Assembly (NCBI GenBank): GCA_009760855.2
Contig: WPIO01000119.1
Coordinates: 117,501-155,000, forward strand
Source of the DNA: Cristatella mucedo
Lineage: Eukaryota > Bryozoa > Phylactolaemata > Cristatellidae
Length of the DNA stretch: 37,500 bases
Direction of reading: 5' to 3'
In this document: one piece after another, positions 10,560 to 20,064 of the stretch
How the letters are laid out: each line of letters begins with the position of its first letter
Position numbering within the stretch: position 1 is the first letter of the stretch
Position numbers and translations under genes: made by a program
The notes under the pieces: generated by a model
Told to the model about the DNA's origin: nothing
What the model saw: only the letters and a program-made list of their open reading frames with translations
Database searches by the model: none

Positions 10560-11110
10560 AAGCTTCAGGTGACTTGCTGCCGGAAGTGGCCACTCGGCCT
10601 TCACTCGTGAAAAGTGCACAGCTGGGGTGGCGCAGCAGTGTGAGATCGGCCAGGGGATCGGCACTGGCTGAGGAAGAGCCTGCACGAGCAGTGCCAGCCT
10701 GCGGCTTTGCCGGGCAAATTGACACTCACAAGCATATTATCGTCCTGAGCCACCACGTGCCGGCCAGCCGCTGTGGCCATGTGCCTGCGCAAGCTAGCGT
10801 GGACGCATGCTGCGAAGACTCTGAGAACTGAGTCGCCATCGTCATTGCGATCTGAGTTAACACTCTGTCCTTCGGTATGTGTGGTAGAGGAGCCGCGGGC
10901 ATTGAAGGAGGGCCAAAGAGAGGCCTCCGAAGTGACCAACTACGCCGCTGCCTGCGCCCAGGTGCTGTCCTCGGCGGTAGCCAATCAAGTCTGGTTCAGC
11001 CACGCTTCTGATTCACCTCGACCAGCTGCAGCTGCTGCTTTTGGACTCTCTCCTACTCTCCTCTAATCTCTTTTTGACTGCATCATCCTCGGTCTTGGTT
11101 TTATCCTGAC
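10560..11110. other. Unassigned stretch
   Basis: Overlapping ORFs of 95-117 codons on both strands without recognised domains. No matched repeats. Confidence 0.35.
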
Positions 11111-11129
11111 CTCATTGTATAAGTAGAGG

Positions 11130-11226
11130 GCAATCCCTCTGCAGCAAATGTAAAGCGCCTAGGAAGAGATTGAGTTCTCTGAGGGCGCTTTATCAAGTGC
11201 ATTATTATTATTATTATTATTATTAA
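11130..11226 (+). mobile_element. LINE-L solo tail, truncated at GCAGCAAATG
   Basis: The family match begins at CTGCAGCAAATGTAAAGCGC. It then gives the hairpin (AAGCGCC with GGCGCTT; AGAGA with TCTCT) and AAGTGCATT followed by an (ATT)n tail to about 11,226. The upstream bases do not match the 3'UTR of longer copies. Confidence 0.85.
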
Positions 11227-11229
11227 TGA

Positions 11230-12110
11230 ATGCTCCGCGCCATAAGTCATAAGAAATCAACCTCTGTTTGCTAGAATGCTCACTCACTGGATAGCGACTC
11301 GGTCGCTCCTTCGAAAGCCGTACAGTACTGAATCCCTCGGCTGCCTCAGCTGCATGCACTGGAGGCTGCTCGAGGTCGAGGTCGCCAGGCGTGTCCAAGG
11401 GTCTGTAAAATAAACAATGACGAATACGTACAGCCAAGCATACCTAGCCCAAGTACCACTACTAAGTCGGTGCCAGCTGCCGTCAGCGCTACTTCCTTGA
11501 GACCGGGTCTTAAAGTGATCCTCGGGTTGCAGCAGCACCTGCTGCCGTTGGCGTTGAACGATCGCCAACTGTCCGTGATTCGCACGATATCCAAGGCTAT
11601 TCACTTCAACCTGCTCTTTATACATGTTCTGACGTATAGCCCTCATTCGCTTAACCAAACGGAGTGGCAGGCACTTTCGAGCCAAACTGCAGCTGCCACA
11701 CAGAGCAGCCAGGTGGGAGAGCTGCGCTGAATTGATTGGAGTGGGCAGCAGCTAACACGAGCTCATATGGCTGACTCTATGTTTCGATCATCGATCAGCA
11801 TGCATTTGCTGCCTACATGAAATAGCATGCCCTGTTAAGCAAATCTGAAGGCTAGCTCGAGTGTGCAGAACCATGCATCTTTACTCAGCCACAGTTCGGC
11901 TAATTGTGTCACACACACACAGGTTCGCAGGCATGCACTGCACGCGCACACAAAGAGTGAAAGTGTGAAAGAGATCAATCAAGAGTGAACCCTACCCTCG
12001 CCAGCTAAGGACATTGAGAATGTTCATTAAATTACGAGCATCTAATGCAATTGAAAACCCCAAAAAGTCTATGAGAGTGCTTACAAATAACTCTTTTCAA
12101 GTGAGGCTTG
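11230..12110. other. Unassigned stretch
   Basis: A 133-codon minus-strand ORF (11,284-11,685) is the longest non-repetitive one on this side of the window. It starts MARKCLPLRLVKRMRAIRQN. No domain is recognised, and overlapping ORFs occur in two other frames. I do not call it a gene. Confidence 0.35.
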
Positions 12111-12123
12111 ATTTTGCATGTCT

Positions 12124-12127
<4 letters not shown>

Positions 12128-12193
<66 letters not shown>

Positions 12194-12214
12194 CTCTCGC
12201 TCTCCCTCTCTTTA
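12128..12214. repeat. (CT)n microsatellite
   Basis: CT dinucleotide with one TTCTC break near 12,176 and CGCT/CCCT interruptions at the right end. Confidence 0.98.
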
Positions 12215-12258
12215 TCTCAACCTCTACATTTTCAATCGGCTCCTTGGTTTACATAGCA

Positions 12259-12387
12259 GACAGCAGATCGCGAGTACCCACTTGCACTGGCTATTTCCTT
12301 CTCATTTCCTTGGTTTACTTAGCCCCCAGCCCGGCATAGAAGACAGCAGATCGCGAGCACCCACTTGCACTGGCGATTTCCTTCTCT
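12259..12387. repeat. Local tandem duplication, period 83
   Basis: A block of about 45 bp beginning GACAGCAGATCGCGAG and containing ACCCACTTGCACTGG occurs at 12,259 and again at 12,342. The spacer is also partly repeated (CCTTGGTTTACAT and CCTTGGTTTACTT). The two copies differ at a few positions. Confidence 0.92.
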
Positions 12388-12826
12388 CACGAGTTACCAG
12401 TCACCGTAAGGGCCACTTTTGGTCAATCGTGAGTGGTGCTCATCGATGAACATGACTGTATTTGAACAATCCAGCTAACGCTTTGCTGCTGTACGGGTGC
12501 TACCGGGCCAATGGTTCCTCGTGCAGGGCCAGCAAGGCTTATGCCGTGACCCGTTCTCCCGAAGCTGCACGATTGAGCACGAAGCAGCAGCAGTGAGAGA
12601 ACAGCTGCTGGCTGCATTCCCTGCTCTCCCTCCCACCACTTTGCATTTGCACGAACATGCACGAGCATGCTTTTTCAGTGACAAGCATGCACGCATGCAC
12701 ACGTGAACACTCAACCCGAGTGGTGGTGTCCTTTTGTTTTTCAATGTTGTGCTGCTGACTCCCTCTTCTGTGCTACTGCTCTCACACGCTCTCGTCTGTC
12801 TGCTTTCTTGCCACAGTCGGCTGTTG

Positions 12827-12883
12827 CCCCCCCCCCCCACCACCACCACCACCACCACCACCACCACCACCACCACCCACCAC
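12827..12883. repeat. C12 run followed by (ACC)n
   Basis: Twelve C, then about 14 ACC units, ending CCACTGG. It yields poly-His, poly-Thr and poly-Val ORFs that are artefacts. Confidence 0.98.
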
Positions 12884-12884
12884 T

Positions 12885-13480
12885 GGTTTGTATACTTTTC
12901 TCTGCAGGCATTAGAGCTGCAGCTGTCTTTTTTGTTGCTCAGTTCACCTCTTCTGGCTCGTTGTGGTCATCAGCCTTGCCTAAAATTCATTGTTATTTCA
13001 TCTCGTTGGCTTTTGTGCAATTGTGGGCAGCCCCCTGCATGCATGAGTCCAGTTGAACCTCAAAGCGCTAGGCATCTGGAGCAGTAGAAGTCGAGTCTGG
13101 GTGGTCGAGCTTACTGCCGAGCTGGTAGAAGTCAGCTGCTGGCACAGCATTATTTACTCATCGGTTTGTTTTTTTAGCTGCACTCTTCCTTCTCTCGCCG
13201 ACCTTAACTTGCCCGGCTTGCGAAAAGCATAGCAAAGCATACCGTCTCTTGTTCACTGCCTTTCCAGCCAATGGAAAGGGCTTAGAATGAGATATGCAGT
13301 TCCATTTGGTTGCTGCACATACTGTATATTGTTATTGTTGCTCTTACTGCCTGTCATTAGTGCAGCAGAGGCAGAGCACGTGACCGATGGGGCAGAGGTG
13401 ACAGCATAGGCGGTGCCATGCGATGATGGGTAGTAGGGACGAAGGCTAGAGCAGCAGAAGGAGCAATGCTGAGTCTGAAT
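12885..13480. other. Unassigned stretch
   Basis: ORFs up to 117 codons continue out of the CCA repeat and carry no recognised motif. No family matches until the LINE tail at 13,482. Confidence 0.35.
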
Positions 13481-13481
13481 C

Positions 13482-13586
13482 GTGCTTTGCAGCAAATGTA
13501 AAGCGCCTAGAGAGAGATTAAGTTCTCTGAGGGAACTTTATCAAGTGCATTATAATTATTACTATTATTATTATTATTATTATTAG
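13482..13586 (+). mobile_element. LINE-L solo tail, truncated at GCAGCAAATG
   Basis: Begins at TTTGCAGCAAATGTAAAGCG, then CCTAGAGAGAGATTAAGTTC, TCTGAGGGAACTTTATC and a long (ATT)n. The outer right hairpin arm is mutated (GGGAAC instead of GGGCGC). It lies directly before, and in the same orientation as, a second LINE-L fragment. Confidence 0.88.
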
Positions 13587-13589
13587 CTA

Positions 13590-13965
13590 TACCTATCCTT
13601 TGGAGACTGTACTTTAGTTCGTATGCTCCTAAAACCTGAAACTCATTTCCAACTTGCATCACGACATCCCCTGACTTAATGACATTCAAAAAGAAGCAAA
13701 AATCTGCTTGTTTTGAGCATTTGGTTGGTCCTTGGGATTTTGTCTTTTAGGGGCTTGTGGGTACTGAAACTGTGCACGCTACCACTAACCATATTTACAT
13801 ATTGACACTGTGTGTGTTACCTCTAACAATATTATGCTTGTTGGCATCTGGATGCTGCCACTAACCATGCGATCACTCTTTCTTTACAGCATATGCAAAG
13901 GGCCTATAAAGAGATTAAGTTCTCTGAGAGCAAAATCCAAATGTATAATTAATATTATCCTTATA
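13590..13965 (+). mobile_element. LINE-L 3' end with short internal deletion
   Basis: Starts CTATACCTATCCTTTGGAGA, which joins two blocks that are about 20 bp apart in the 33.6-kb copy. It continues GTTCGTATGCTCCTAAAACC and ACATCCCCTGACTTAATGAC, then the 3'UTR, then the tail GCATATGCAAAGGGCCTATA, AAGAGATTAAGTTCTCTGAG. The RT part is broken. Confidence 0.82.
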
Positions 13966-14164
13966 TTTAGCTTCACAGTCTCAGACCTGCAGAGCAGAAG
14001 CTTCTCTCGCCAACGGTCTTGATGATAAGGAATGGAACAGCTCATTTATTGTCCACAGAGGACCTTATAGCCCGGGTAGGCTGATCCCGGTACGAGCCAG
14101 TTCAGCGAGGTGTAAAGGTGCCAAGCCACCGCAGACATTGTGGGCGAGAGTAAGAATTGTGCTC

Positions 14165-14260
14165 GGTATCCGTTAATAATAAGACATAGCACCCTCAGAG
14201 ATATAAATCTCTTTCTAGGCACTTTGCATTTGATGCAAAGGACGAATCATCGAATGGTGA
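14165..14260 (-). mobile_element. LINE-L tail, minus orientation
   Basis: Minus-strand reading: CATCAAATGCAAAGTGCCTA, GAAAGAGATTTATATCTCTG, AGGGTGCTATGTCTTATTAT. Further 3'UTR probably extends to the right (GATGATTCGTCCTTTGC) but cannot be bounded. Confidence 0.72.
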
Positions 14261-14469
14261 TCAGCGATTCGAGTTATCACAGCTCCTTCAGCAAAGGAGA
14301 CATGGCTAAATTTGGTTACATCCTACCTCACTGACATACTTCAGAGTAAAGATGCAAAGGAGGCAGCATTTAATATTTTGGAGAGACCTTAAAGTGTGGG
14401 GTATCTAAGGATTACGTCGTAGACCCTCTTCTTTGCCATCTACATTACACATACAGATACCGATACAGA

Positions 14470-14781
<312 letters not shown>

Positions 14782-14879
14782 ACTCACCCTGACCCGTATC
14801 AGTGCCAAACACTACCTTATTTTTTATTTATATGTAAATGCCTCACAGCTTTTTTAAAGTGGCTGCCGAATCATGCTAG

Positions 14880-15500
14880 CTCGATCTGAGCATTACTAGC
14901 TCCCTATTGAGCTTCAAGTCAACTTCAAAATCCTCTCTTTAGCGTGGAGGTTGCTTCACTTGCTTGCACTAGCCTAGCTATTCCACTTCCTAGCTCCTCC
15001 AGTTTGCTGTCACACCATCAGCTCTATGGCATAGAGTCTCGTCAGGGTCTCACGTCCTAAATTGAAATCGTTTGGTGATCGAAGTATCAGTTTGAACGGT
15101 CCGAAAGTCAGGAAGTCGCTTTCAGCTTCAGTCATCACTTTCATTCACTTCACATCAAGTCTCAGTAAAGAGGCATCTGTTCCGCTCAGCTTTCTCTGCA
15201 CACCAGTGAACATGTCTGTTTTCCGCTGTGGTTTGCTTGCTTACAGTGCATGATTCAGTGCATCTTACGATGCTGGATTCGTGCGGCTTGAACCAGCCGC
15301 CCTGCATGTCTCCCTGACAGCTTCTTCATGCTTGCCTAAGCTTGTTACTCGTTCGCCTTTGCCTGCTTGTCAAAGCACGATACTGTCCACATCGTTAATG
15401 CTCGGCTACTGCTTCTCCTGCAGGAGTTGCATAGCACCTAGGCAGAAAGATTTGGTTCTCTTAGGCTGCAAAACAAAAAGCTTGTATTATTATGTTAACT
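14880..15500 (+). mobile_element. LINE-L 3' end, old copy
   Basis: Nearly colinear with the RT end: GAGCTTCAAGTCAACTTCAA, then the frame LKSFGDRSISLNGPKVRKSL, corresponding to LKSFGDRAFSSYAPKAWNTL. The 3'UTR and a decayed tail follow (CACCTAGGCAGAAAGATTTG, GTTCTCTTAGGCTGCAAAAC, then TATTATTATG). Heavily mutated, with stops. Confidence 0.72.
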
Positions 15501-15612
15501 CTTTGTAAATGTTTCGGTTCTGCAATTAGGAATAACAAAGGCTGACTCGCGCGCGCGGCCAGTCCTGCTCCTCGGCAAGCGCTAGCATGCATCTCGTCCT
15601 TCCTTCGGCAGC

Positions 15613-15614
<2 letters not shown>

Positions 15615-15657
<43 letters not shown>
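15615..15657. repeat. (GT)n microsatellite
   Basis: About 21 perfect GT units, ending at GTGCATGCG. Confidence 0.98.
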
Positions 15658-15658
<1 letters not shown>

Positions 15659-15659
15659 A

Positions 15660-17475
15660 TGCGTTTGTAGGCTTTGCATTCACCGCTCTCTCTCCCTCTG
15701 TCTCTCTACAGAAGCTGGCATGCATTATTCCTAGATGTTCACATTTCACAGCTACATTCTTTGCTAGCCAGCGGGTCAGCCAGTTCGCAAAAGCTTTGCA
15801 GTGGTGAGGTCATCGATAAATCGCACGATAGCAATGCCCCTCCAATGATGACAGGGCCGACCTGAAATGCACTGGTAGGACAGACGAGTTTGCCGCCAAG
15901 GACTGCTGCTAATTACTAAGATATGCTGTAGCGACTGCAGCGTTCGGACCGAAGCCAGTCCTTTCCAATACGCAACAAATACCAGCTCGGCAACCCTGAG
16001 CCTCGTATGGCGGCAAGCGACTAGCATGTACGTGTGCCGGCAGCAACAGAACGTGGCGGTGATGACCTGCACCACCTAACGACAGTCTAGCAGCCATAGC
16101 ATAGCAAATTCTGAACAACAGCAGCGTAGGACTAGAGCTGTCCTGCACCTGCCATAGCGTACGGCAACCCTCATTCAACTGCCAGAGCACAACTAAACTG
16201 ACCGGCTTAGGCTGCCTAGCATACATCTGACCGACTATTAAACGACTTGGGCTCTTATGCCACCTAACCATTGATGACGAAATTATCGATTCTGAGTCAC
16301 ACAAATTCAGGAGCACCTAGGTAGTCGTAATGTAGCAGCTGATGTAGCATTTCGCGGTTTCAAAATGCTCGCCTGCTTGGCCATGTGCTCTTTTTTAATG
16401 TGGTTGCATACAAGCGGGTCTGCTGTCTCGTGCACCTCCCAGTATTTCCATGATGACCACCAGCCTGGACATAACTCGTAACGGCTCTTCCTGCAGAAAC
16501 ATCTGCTGCAGAGCAACTACTCTCCTGCTGCCGACCATGCATGGCACATCATTTCCAGCCGTACTGAGCAGCTACTGTAATGCTACTCACTACCTCAACT
16601 GCACTCTCCTGACTAAGCCACGCTGCTCACTTTCTCGTTGTTGCACGAAAGCCGCTTAGGCTGTGAGTGAGCTATGCAAAACTCTCCTGCGTAATCACCG
16701 ACATAGTCTTAGTGGCCTTGTGGAGTTACAGACTCTGCGGAGATACATTACAGCAGTGAGCGAACCCAATGACTCTCGTGCTCTTTGGATCTGGGCCAGC
16801 AGACCCAGCAGCCCCCACGCTCGTGCTTCGTGCGATTTGTAATAAACAACCTCCGTTTAGTTATGAGCTCGGTCTTCTGGCATGTGGCAGCACTGCTCGC
16901 GAACTCAAACGGAGCACACTTAATCGTGCTGTTGGTATTGTTCACCTTGTGCGATCCTACGATACGCCAATCCTATATTGGCAAAGTTGTGCCTTTTGAA
17001 ACTACCCCGACTACTAGCATGTGTACCTTGTTTGACAATACTTGGCTGGCAGTAACCGCATAATCGCAGTGACCAGTTAGCCCTGCTCACTGCTGTAATC
17101 ACAGTGGCCAGCTCTGCTCAATGGCGAGACCATGCTAGTTCAGTTGTGTTTGCTGCTGCTGGTAGCTCTGCTCGCTGTGTACCTCCAATACAGCGGCTTT
17201 GCTCTTTCCAGGACTAAGAAGACAGAGATCAATCTGTTTGTCGCTCAACTCCTCCTATCTAAACTGATAAGGCGTCTGTAGAAATTGAACTGTGTAAGCG
17301 TTATTACAATGAACGGAAACATAAGAGCTAAATAATCGCACCTGCCTCATCGGTCAGACGGTACTCTTGCTTTGCAGGGCACCGGAAGCAACTTTGTGAC
17401 TTTGCCGACCTCAGTCTGGTTCTTCAAAAGTAGCCACCAACTTAGTTCAATCCATCCTCGATAACCAGCCCAGTC
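15660..17475. other. Unassigned 1.8-kb stretch
   Basis: ORFs up to 135 codons on both strands overlap one another and carry no recognised domain. No SINE, LINE or hAT family from the rest of the window matches. It may be old repeat or intergenic DNA. Confidence 0.35.
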
Positions 17476-17479
17476 ACTC

Positions 17480-17900
17480 AAGATCCATGCAAGTGCCGAC
17501 TCTGGTGATGCTATATATGGCTTGCCAGCTGGCCATTGAAGGAATTACTGAGGATCACAAATACACGGAGCACCGAATTCCAATTCGATGTAGCAGGGGA
17601 GATGCTGACTGGGCCAATTTTGACAATGAAGCTTTCCGGTATCTGAGTGACTCTAGGTTTGTAAAAAACTACTGGATGAACCTCGTCGTCATTGAAATCA
17701 ATGTAAGTATAGCTTCTATTCCAGAGAGAATGTCAACGCAATACAGGCTACGAGTGAATTGAGAGAGTTTGAGGCTAACAAAAACCAGAAAGTATCAAAG
17801 CACAGATGTAGTTGAGTTTCATCTGCATAGTAGCGAATGTACCGTGGGGGACGTGCCACCAGATTACCTCGTCGTCGGCACACTCAATTCGGGCTAGGAG
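17480..17900 (-). mobile_element. LINE-L RT fragment with altered active site
   Basis: On the minus strand the RT is readable around its catalytic box: RYYADETQLHLCFD, with the box encoded at 17,818-17,829. The younger copy at 34.4 kb has HFYADDTQSYLCFD. Downstream, after a frame change, FNDDEVHPVVFYKP corresponds to LNDDETNLLVMAKP, and IGPVSISPATSNWNSVL matches the usual IGSVSISPATSVRNLG-type block. The second catalytic Asp is Glu, so this copy is dead besides being frameshifted. Homology upstream of the box fades near 17,900. Confidence 0.72.
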
Positions 17901-18179
17901 CTATTTCAAAAATCCCAGTCTACATAGCTGAAAGAAAGTACCACGGCAGCGAAGTTTATCCATCGTTCGTAAAATCCAATCTAAATTTCTGCAACTCTCT
18001 CTCTCCCCATGCAAGTCTTCCTGCCTATAAAATGTTACATGCTCCCAAATGTTGTGAAGCTCTGCAGCCTAGCTTGTATGTCGTCGTAAATGTAGCACCT
18101 GCCACATGACACTGCTTCTGTTCGATGTGCAGATTTTCCCCATCAGGCAGTGCATAGACTCGGAAGTCCTATCGATCGC

Positions 18180-18625
18180 TTCTCACTGTTGTCACTAGCT
18201 TGCTGCGGCTTAGTAATCTGGAGCACTCACTTACAGGCCGCTTCCCATCACCGAGTTTCCTCTTCTCTGGCTGCGGCAGCTTAGCTGGTTGTGCCTCTAA
18301 TAACCCAAGTCTTTCGGAGATCGTGCTCCGAGTTCCCGAGGACCCAAGGACGGAAATCTCTACCCAGCTGTCATCCCGACATCCTCCGACTTGACACGAT
18401 TGAAAAGGAAACTAAAAGCCCATACTCTCTCCTCGATGCATTTGTTTTGTCCATACGAATCGCCCTTTATGCGGCTTGCTCGTGGTACAAGTGTGCACGA
18501 CAGCCATTCTCACTAACTAATCAGTGTATGTGCTTCCTTTTCGGTCTTATGGAAGTACTAGGAACAGCATTTGTTTCTCGCGAGGTGCGATATATGAATG
18601 CAATGCTATTAATATTACTACCAAG
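18180..18625 (+). mobile_element. LINE-L 3' end, diverged
   Basis: CATCCTCCGACTTGACACGA, then TTGAAAAGGAAACTAAAAGC, corresponds to the TSPDL.TFKKNLK end of the RT. The mutated 3'UTR (TCGCCCTTTATGCGGC) and tail (GTACTAGGAACAGCATTTGT, TTCTCGCGAGGTGCGATATA, TGAATGCAATGCTATT) follow. The A+T-rich tract to its right may be the expanded tail of this copy. Confidence 0.6.
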
Positions 18626-18712
18626 ATCATATGCAACGTTATTAATATTAATATTTCAAAAATATTAATATTAATATTGCAATAATATTAATATTATTAT
18701 TAAAAGTTAGCC
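18601..18712. repeat. AT-rich tract with 17-bp hairpin
   Basis: Repeats of TTAATATTA. The arms 18,640-18,656 (TATTAATATTAATATTT) and 18,660-18,676 are perfect reverse complements around the three-base loop CAA. It marks the boundary between the moderate-GC left half and the GC-rich right half. Confidence 0.93.
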
Positions 18713-18779
18713 TGCACGGACCATCAATGTGGGCTCGGTGCAGCCAACGCCGATCCAAGGAGGTCCAGTAACTGCTGCC

Positions 18780-18960
18780 GGCGCCCCCTTCCCTCCCCTC
18801 CCCTTCCCTCCCCCCCCCCCCGCCCACGAAGAGGCGTAGCTACGACGATATGTTTGCGAGTCTTTCATCGGATGTTTGAACAAAGACGGCTGACACGGCT
18901 AACCATTCTTCCTCCCAGCCACACCGTTGTAAGCCCCCCCTCCCCCCCCCCCAGCTACGA
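18780..18960. repeat. C-rich, poly-C containing stretch
   Basis: CCCCTTCCCTCC-type repeats with C-runs of about ten at 18,811 and at 18,944. On the minus strand these are G-runs that could form G-quadruplex. Confidence 0.85.
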
Positions 18961-19423
18961 ACTGCTCAGCAGCCCTTCTCCACTGAACCGTCGGTCGGTC
19001 CGGCTCCGTCACGTGGCCATCCGGCAGGTGCGTCACGGCCGAGGGAACTGCGAGCGGCAGAGCGCGGGTGGGACAGCGCAATCGGTCGAAAGCAACGGTC
19101 GAGTAGACGGCTGGCAACCTCATTCGGCGGCGTGGTCGATCGAGTTCAACGAGCAGAAAGCCTCCGCTAGCCGGACAGACAGCAAGGACGCACGTAACCG
19201 GGACGTAACCGACGTCGAAGCGCAGCAAGCATTCTGCAAGCCCCGACAACGAAGCGAAGCCTGTACGCCGGCCGCATTCGAAGCAGCGCTTGCTTCGGTC
19301 GCCCCTTATCGGCAAATCCAAATTGGTCGGTGCTTCCTACGCAGCTGCATAGGGCTAGTTACCTATCCTGTCTTGAATATCTGTCGCTTAGTCGACCAGG
19401 CGTCACTAGCTGGTCCTGTAAGC

Positions 19424-19582
19424 CAGCGGTTCTCAACCTTCTTTCCCAGGGGTCGCATAAGACCATCGAAACAACATGCATTTCCACATTTTGCAATCAA
19501 TAATTTTATGGTTGGGGTTCGCCACAACATGAGGAACTGTATTAAAGGATCGCCGCGGCATTACGAAGGTTGAGAACCACTG
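19424..19582. mobile_element. Short nonautonomous hAT element (MITE), SPIN-like
   Basis: The 159-bp element is bounded by inverted termini: CAGCGGTTCTCAACCTTC on the left and GAAGGTTGAGAACCACTG on the right (one mismatch in 18). The flanks are imperfect 8-bp direct repeats, CTGTAAGC and CTCTAAGG (6 of 8), as expected of hAT target duplications. From memory, the terminal and subterminal blocks (minus strand CGATGGTCTTATGCGACCCC; plus strand AATTTTATGGTTGGGGTTCG and ACATGAGGAACTGTATTAAA) resemble the SPIN (SPACE INVADERS) and related Charlie-type nonautonomous elements of vertebrates. It carries no transposase. The 239-codon ORF running into it is therefore suspect. Confidence 0.88.
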
Positions 19583-19599
19583 CTCTAAGGGAAGGGCTT

Positions 19600-19925
19600 A
19601 CGCTGTCATCCCTTCCGTTTCTCATCCCGCTTGCAGCCACCAGCCGTTCGTCCGCTTCCGCCCGGCTTTCTGCCGGGCGCGTGCGGTCGCCCATCTGCTC
19701 GTGCTGAGTCACGGCGGTAGCGGCTGCCCGCCTCGCGGAGGGAGATTCCTGGCAAGTTTGCACGCTTGGTTTGCCGCTCGGTGACGGACGCAGCGGATGC
19801 GCGGGCTCGTTGGTCGGCTGGAGTCAGGTCGGCCAGCATTCCGACGGGCACTCTACTCTACTCGGCCTGACCGCGCTCTGCTCGCCCCCGCGAGCTACCG
19901 GCGAACCGCAGCGAGTAGCGTTGAC
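19600..19925. other. Start of CpG-rich block, no gene called
   Basis: GC-rich, CpG-rich sequence with overlapping ORFs on both strands. The 228-codon plus ORF from 19,771 reads straight through the SINE-A copy that follows, which argues against coding. Confidence 0.4.
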
Positions 19926-19928
19926 TGA

Positions 19929-20060
19929 AGCCGGGCGGTTGGGGTGCTCGCCCCGACCGAGGTGTCGCCGAGGTCGAGGGCTCGAGCCCCGTGGCCCATA
20001 TGCGAAGCGCCTGAATAGAGATCAAGTTCTCTTGGGGCGCTATACAAATGAATTAATATA
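19929..20060 (+). mobile_element. SINE-A copy, well preserved body and tail
   Basis: Family blocks: GGTTGGGGTGCTCGCCCCGA, then GGTCGAGGGCTCGAGCCCCG (B-box). The tail GCGAAGCGCCTGAATAGAGA, TCAAGTTCTCTTGGGGCGCT and ATACAAATGAATTAATA follows. The hairpin arms AGCGCC/GGCGCT and AGAGA/TCTCT are intact. The A-box is degenerate. Confidence 0.88.
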
Positions 20061-20064
20061 CAAG

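Noticed and set aside
11284-11685. 133-codon minus-strand ORF
   Set aside because: No recognised motif; overlapping ORFs in other frames; length not unusual for chance in 37 kb.
18854-19573. 239-codon plus-strand ORF
   Set aside because: Its C-terminal 50 codons run through the hAT MITE, other frames are also open in the CpG-rich part, and no domain is recognised.
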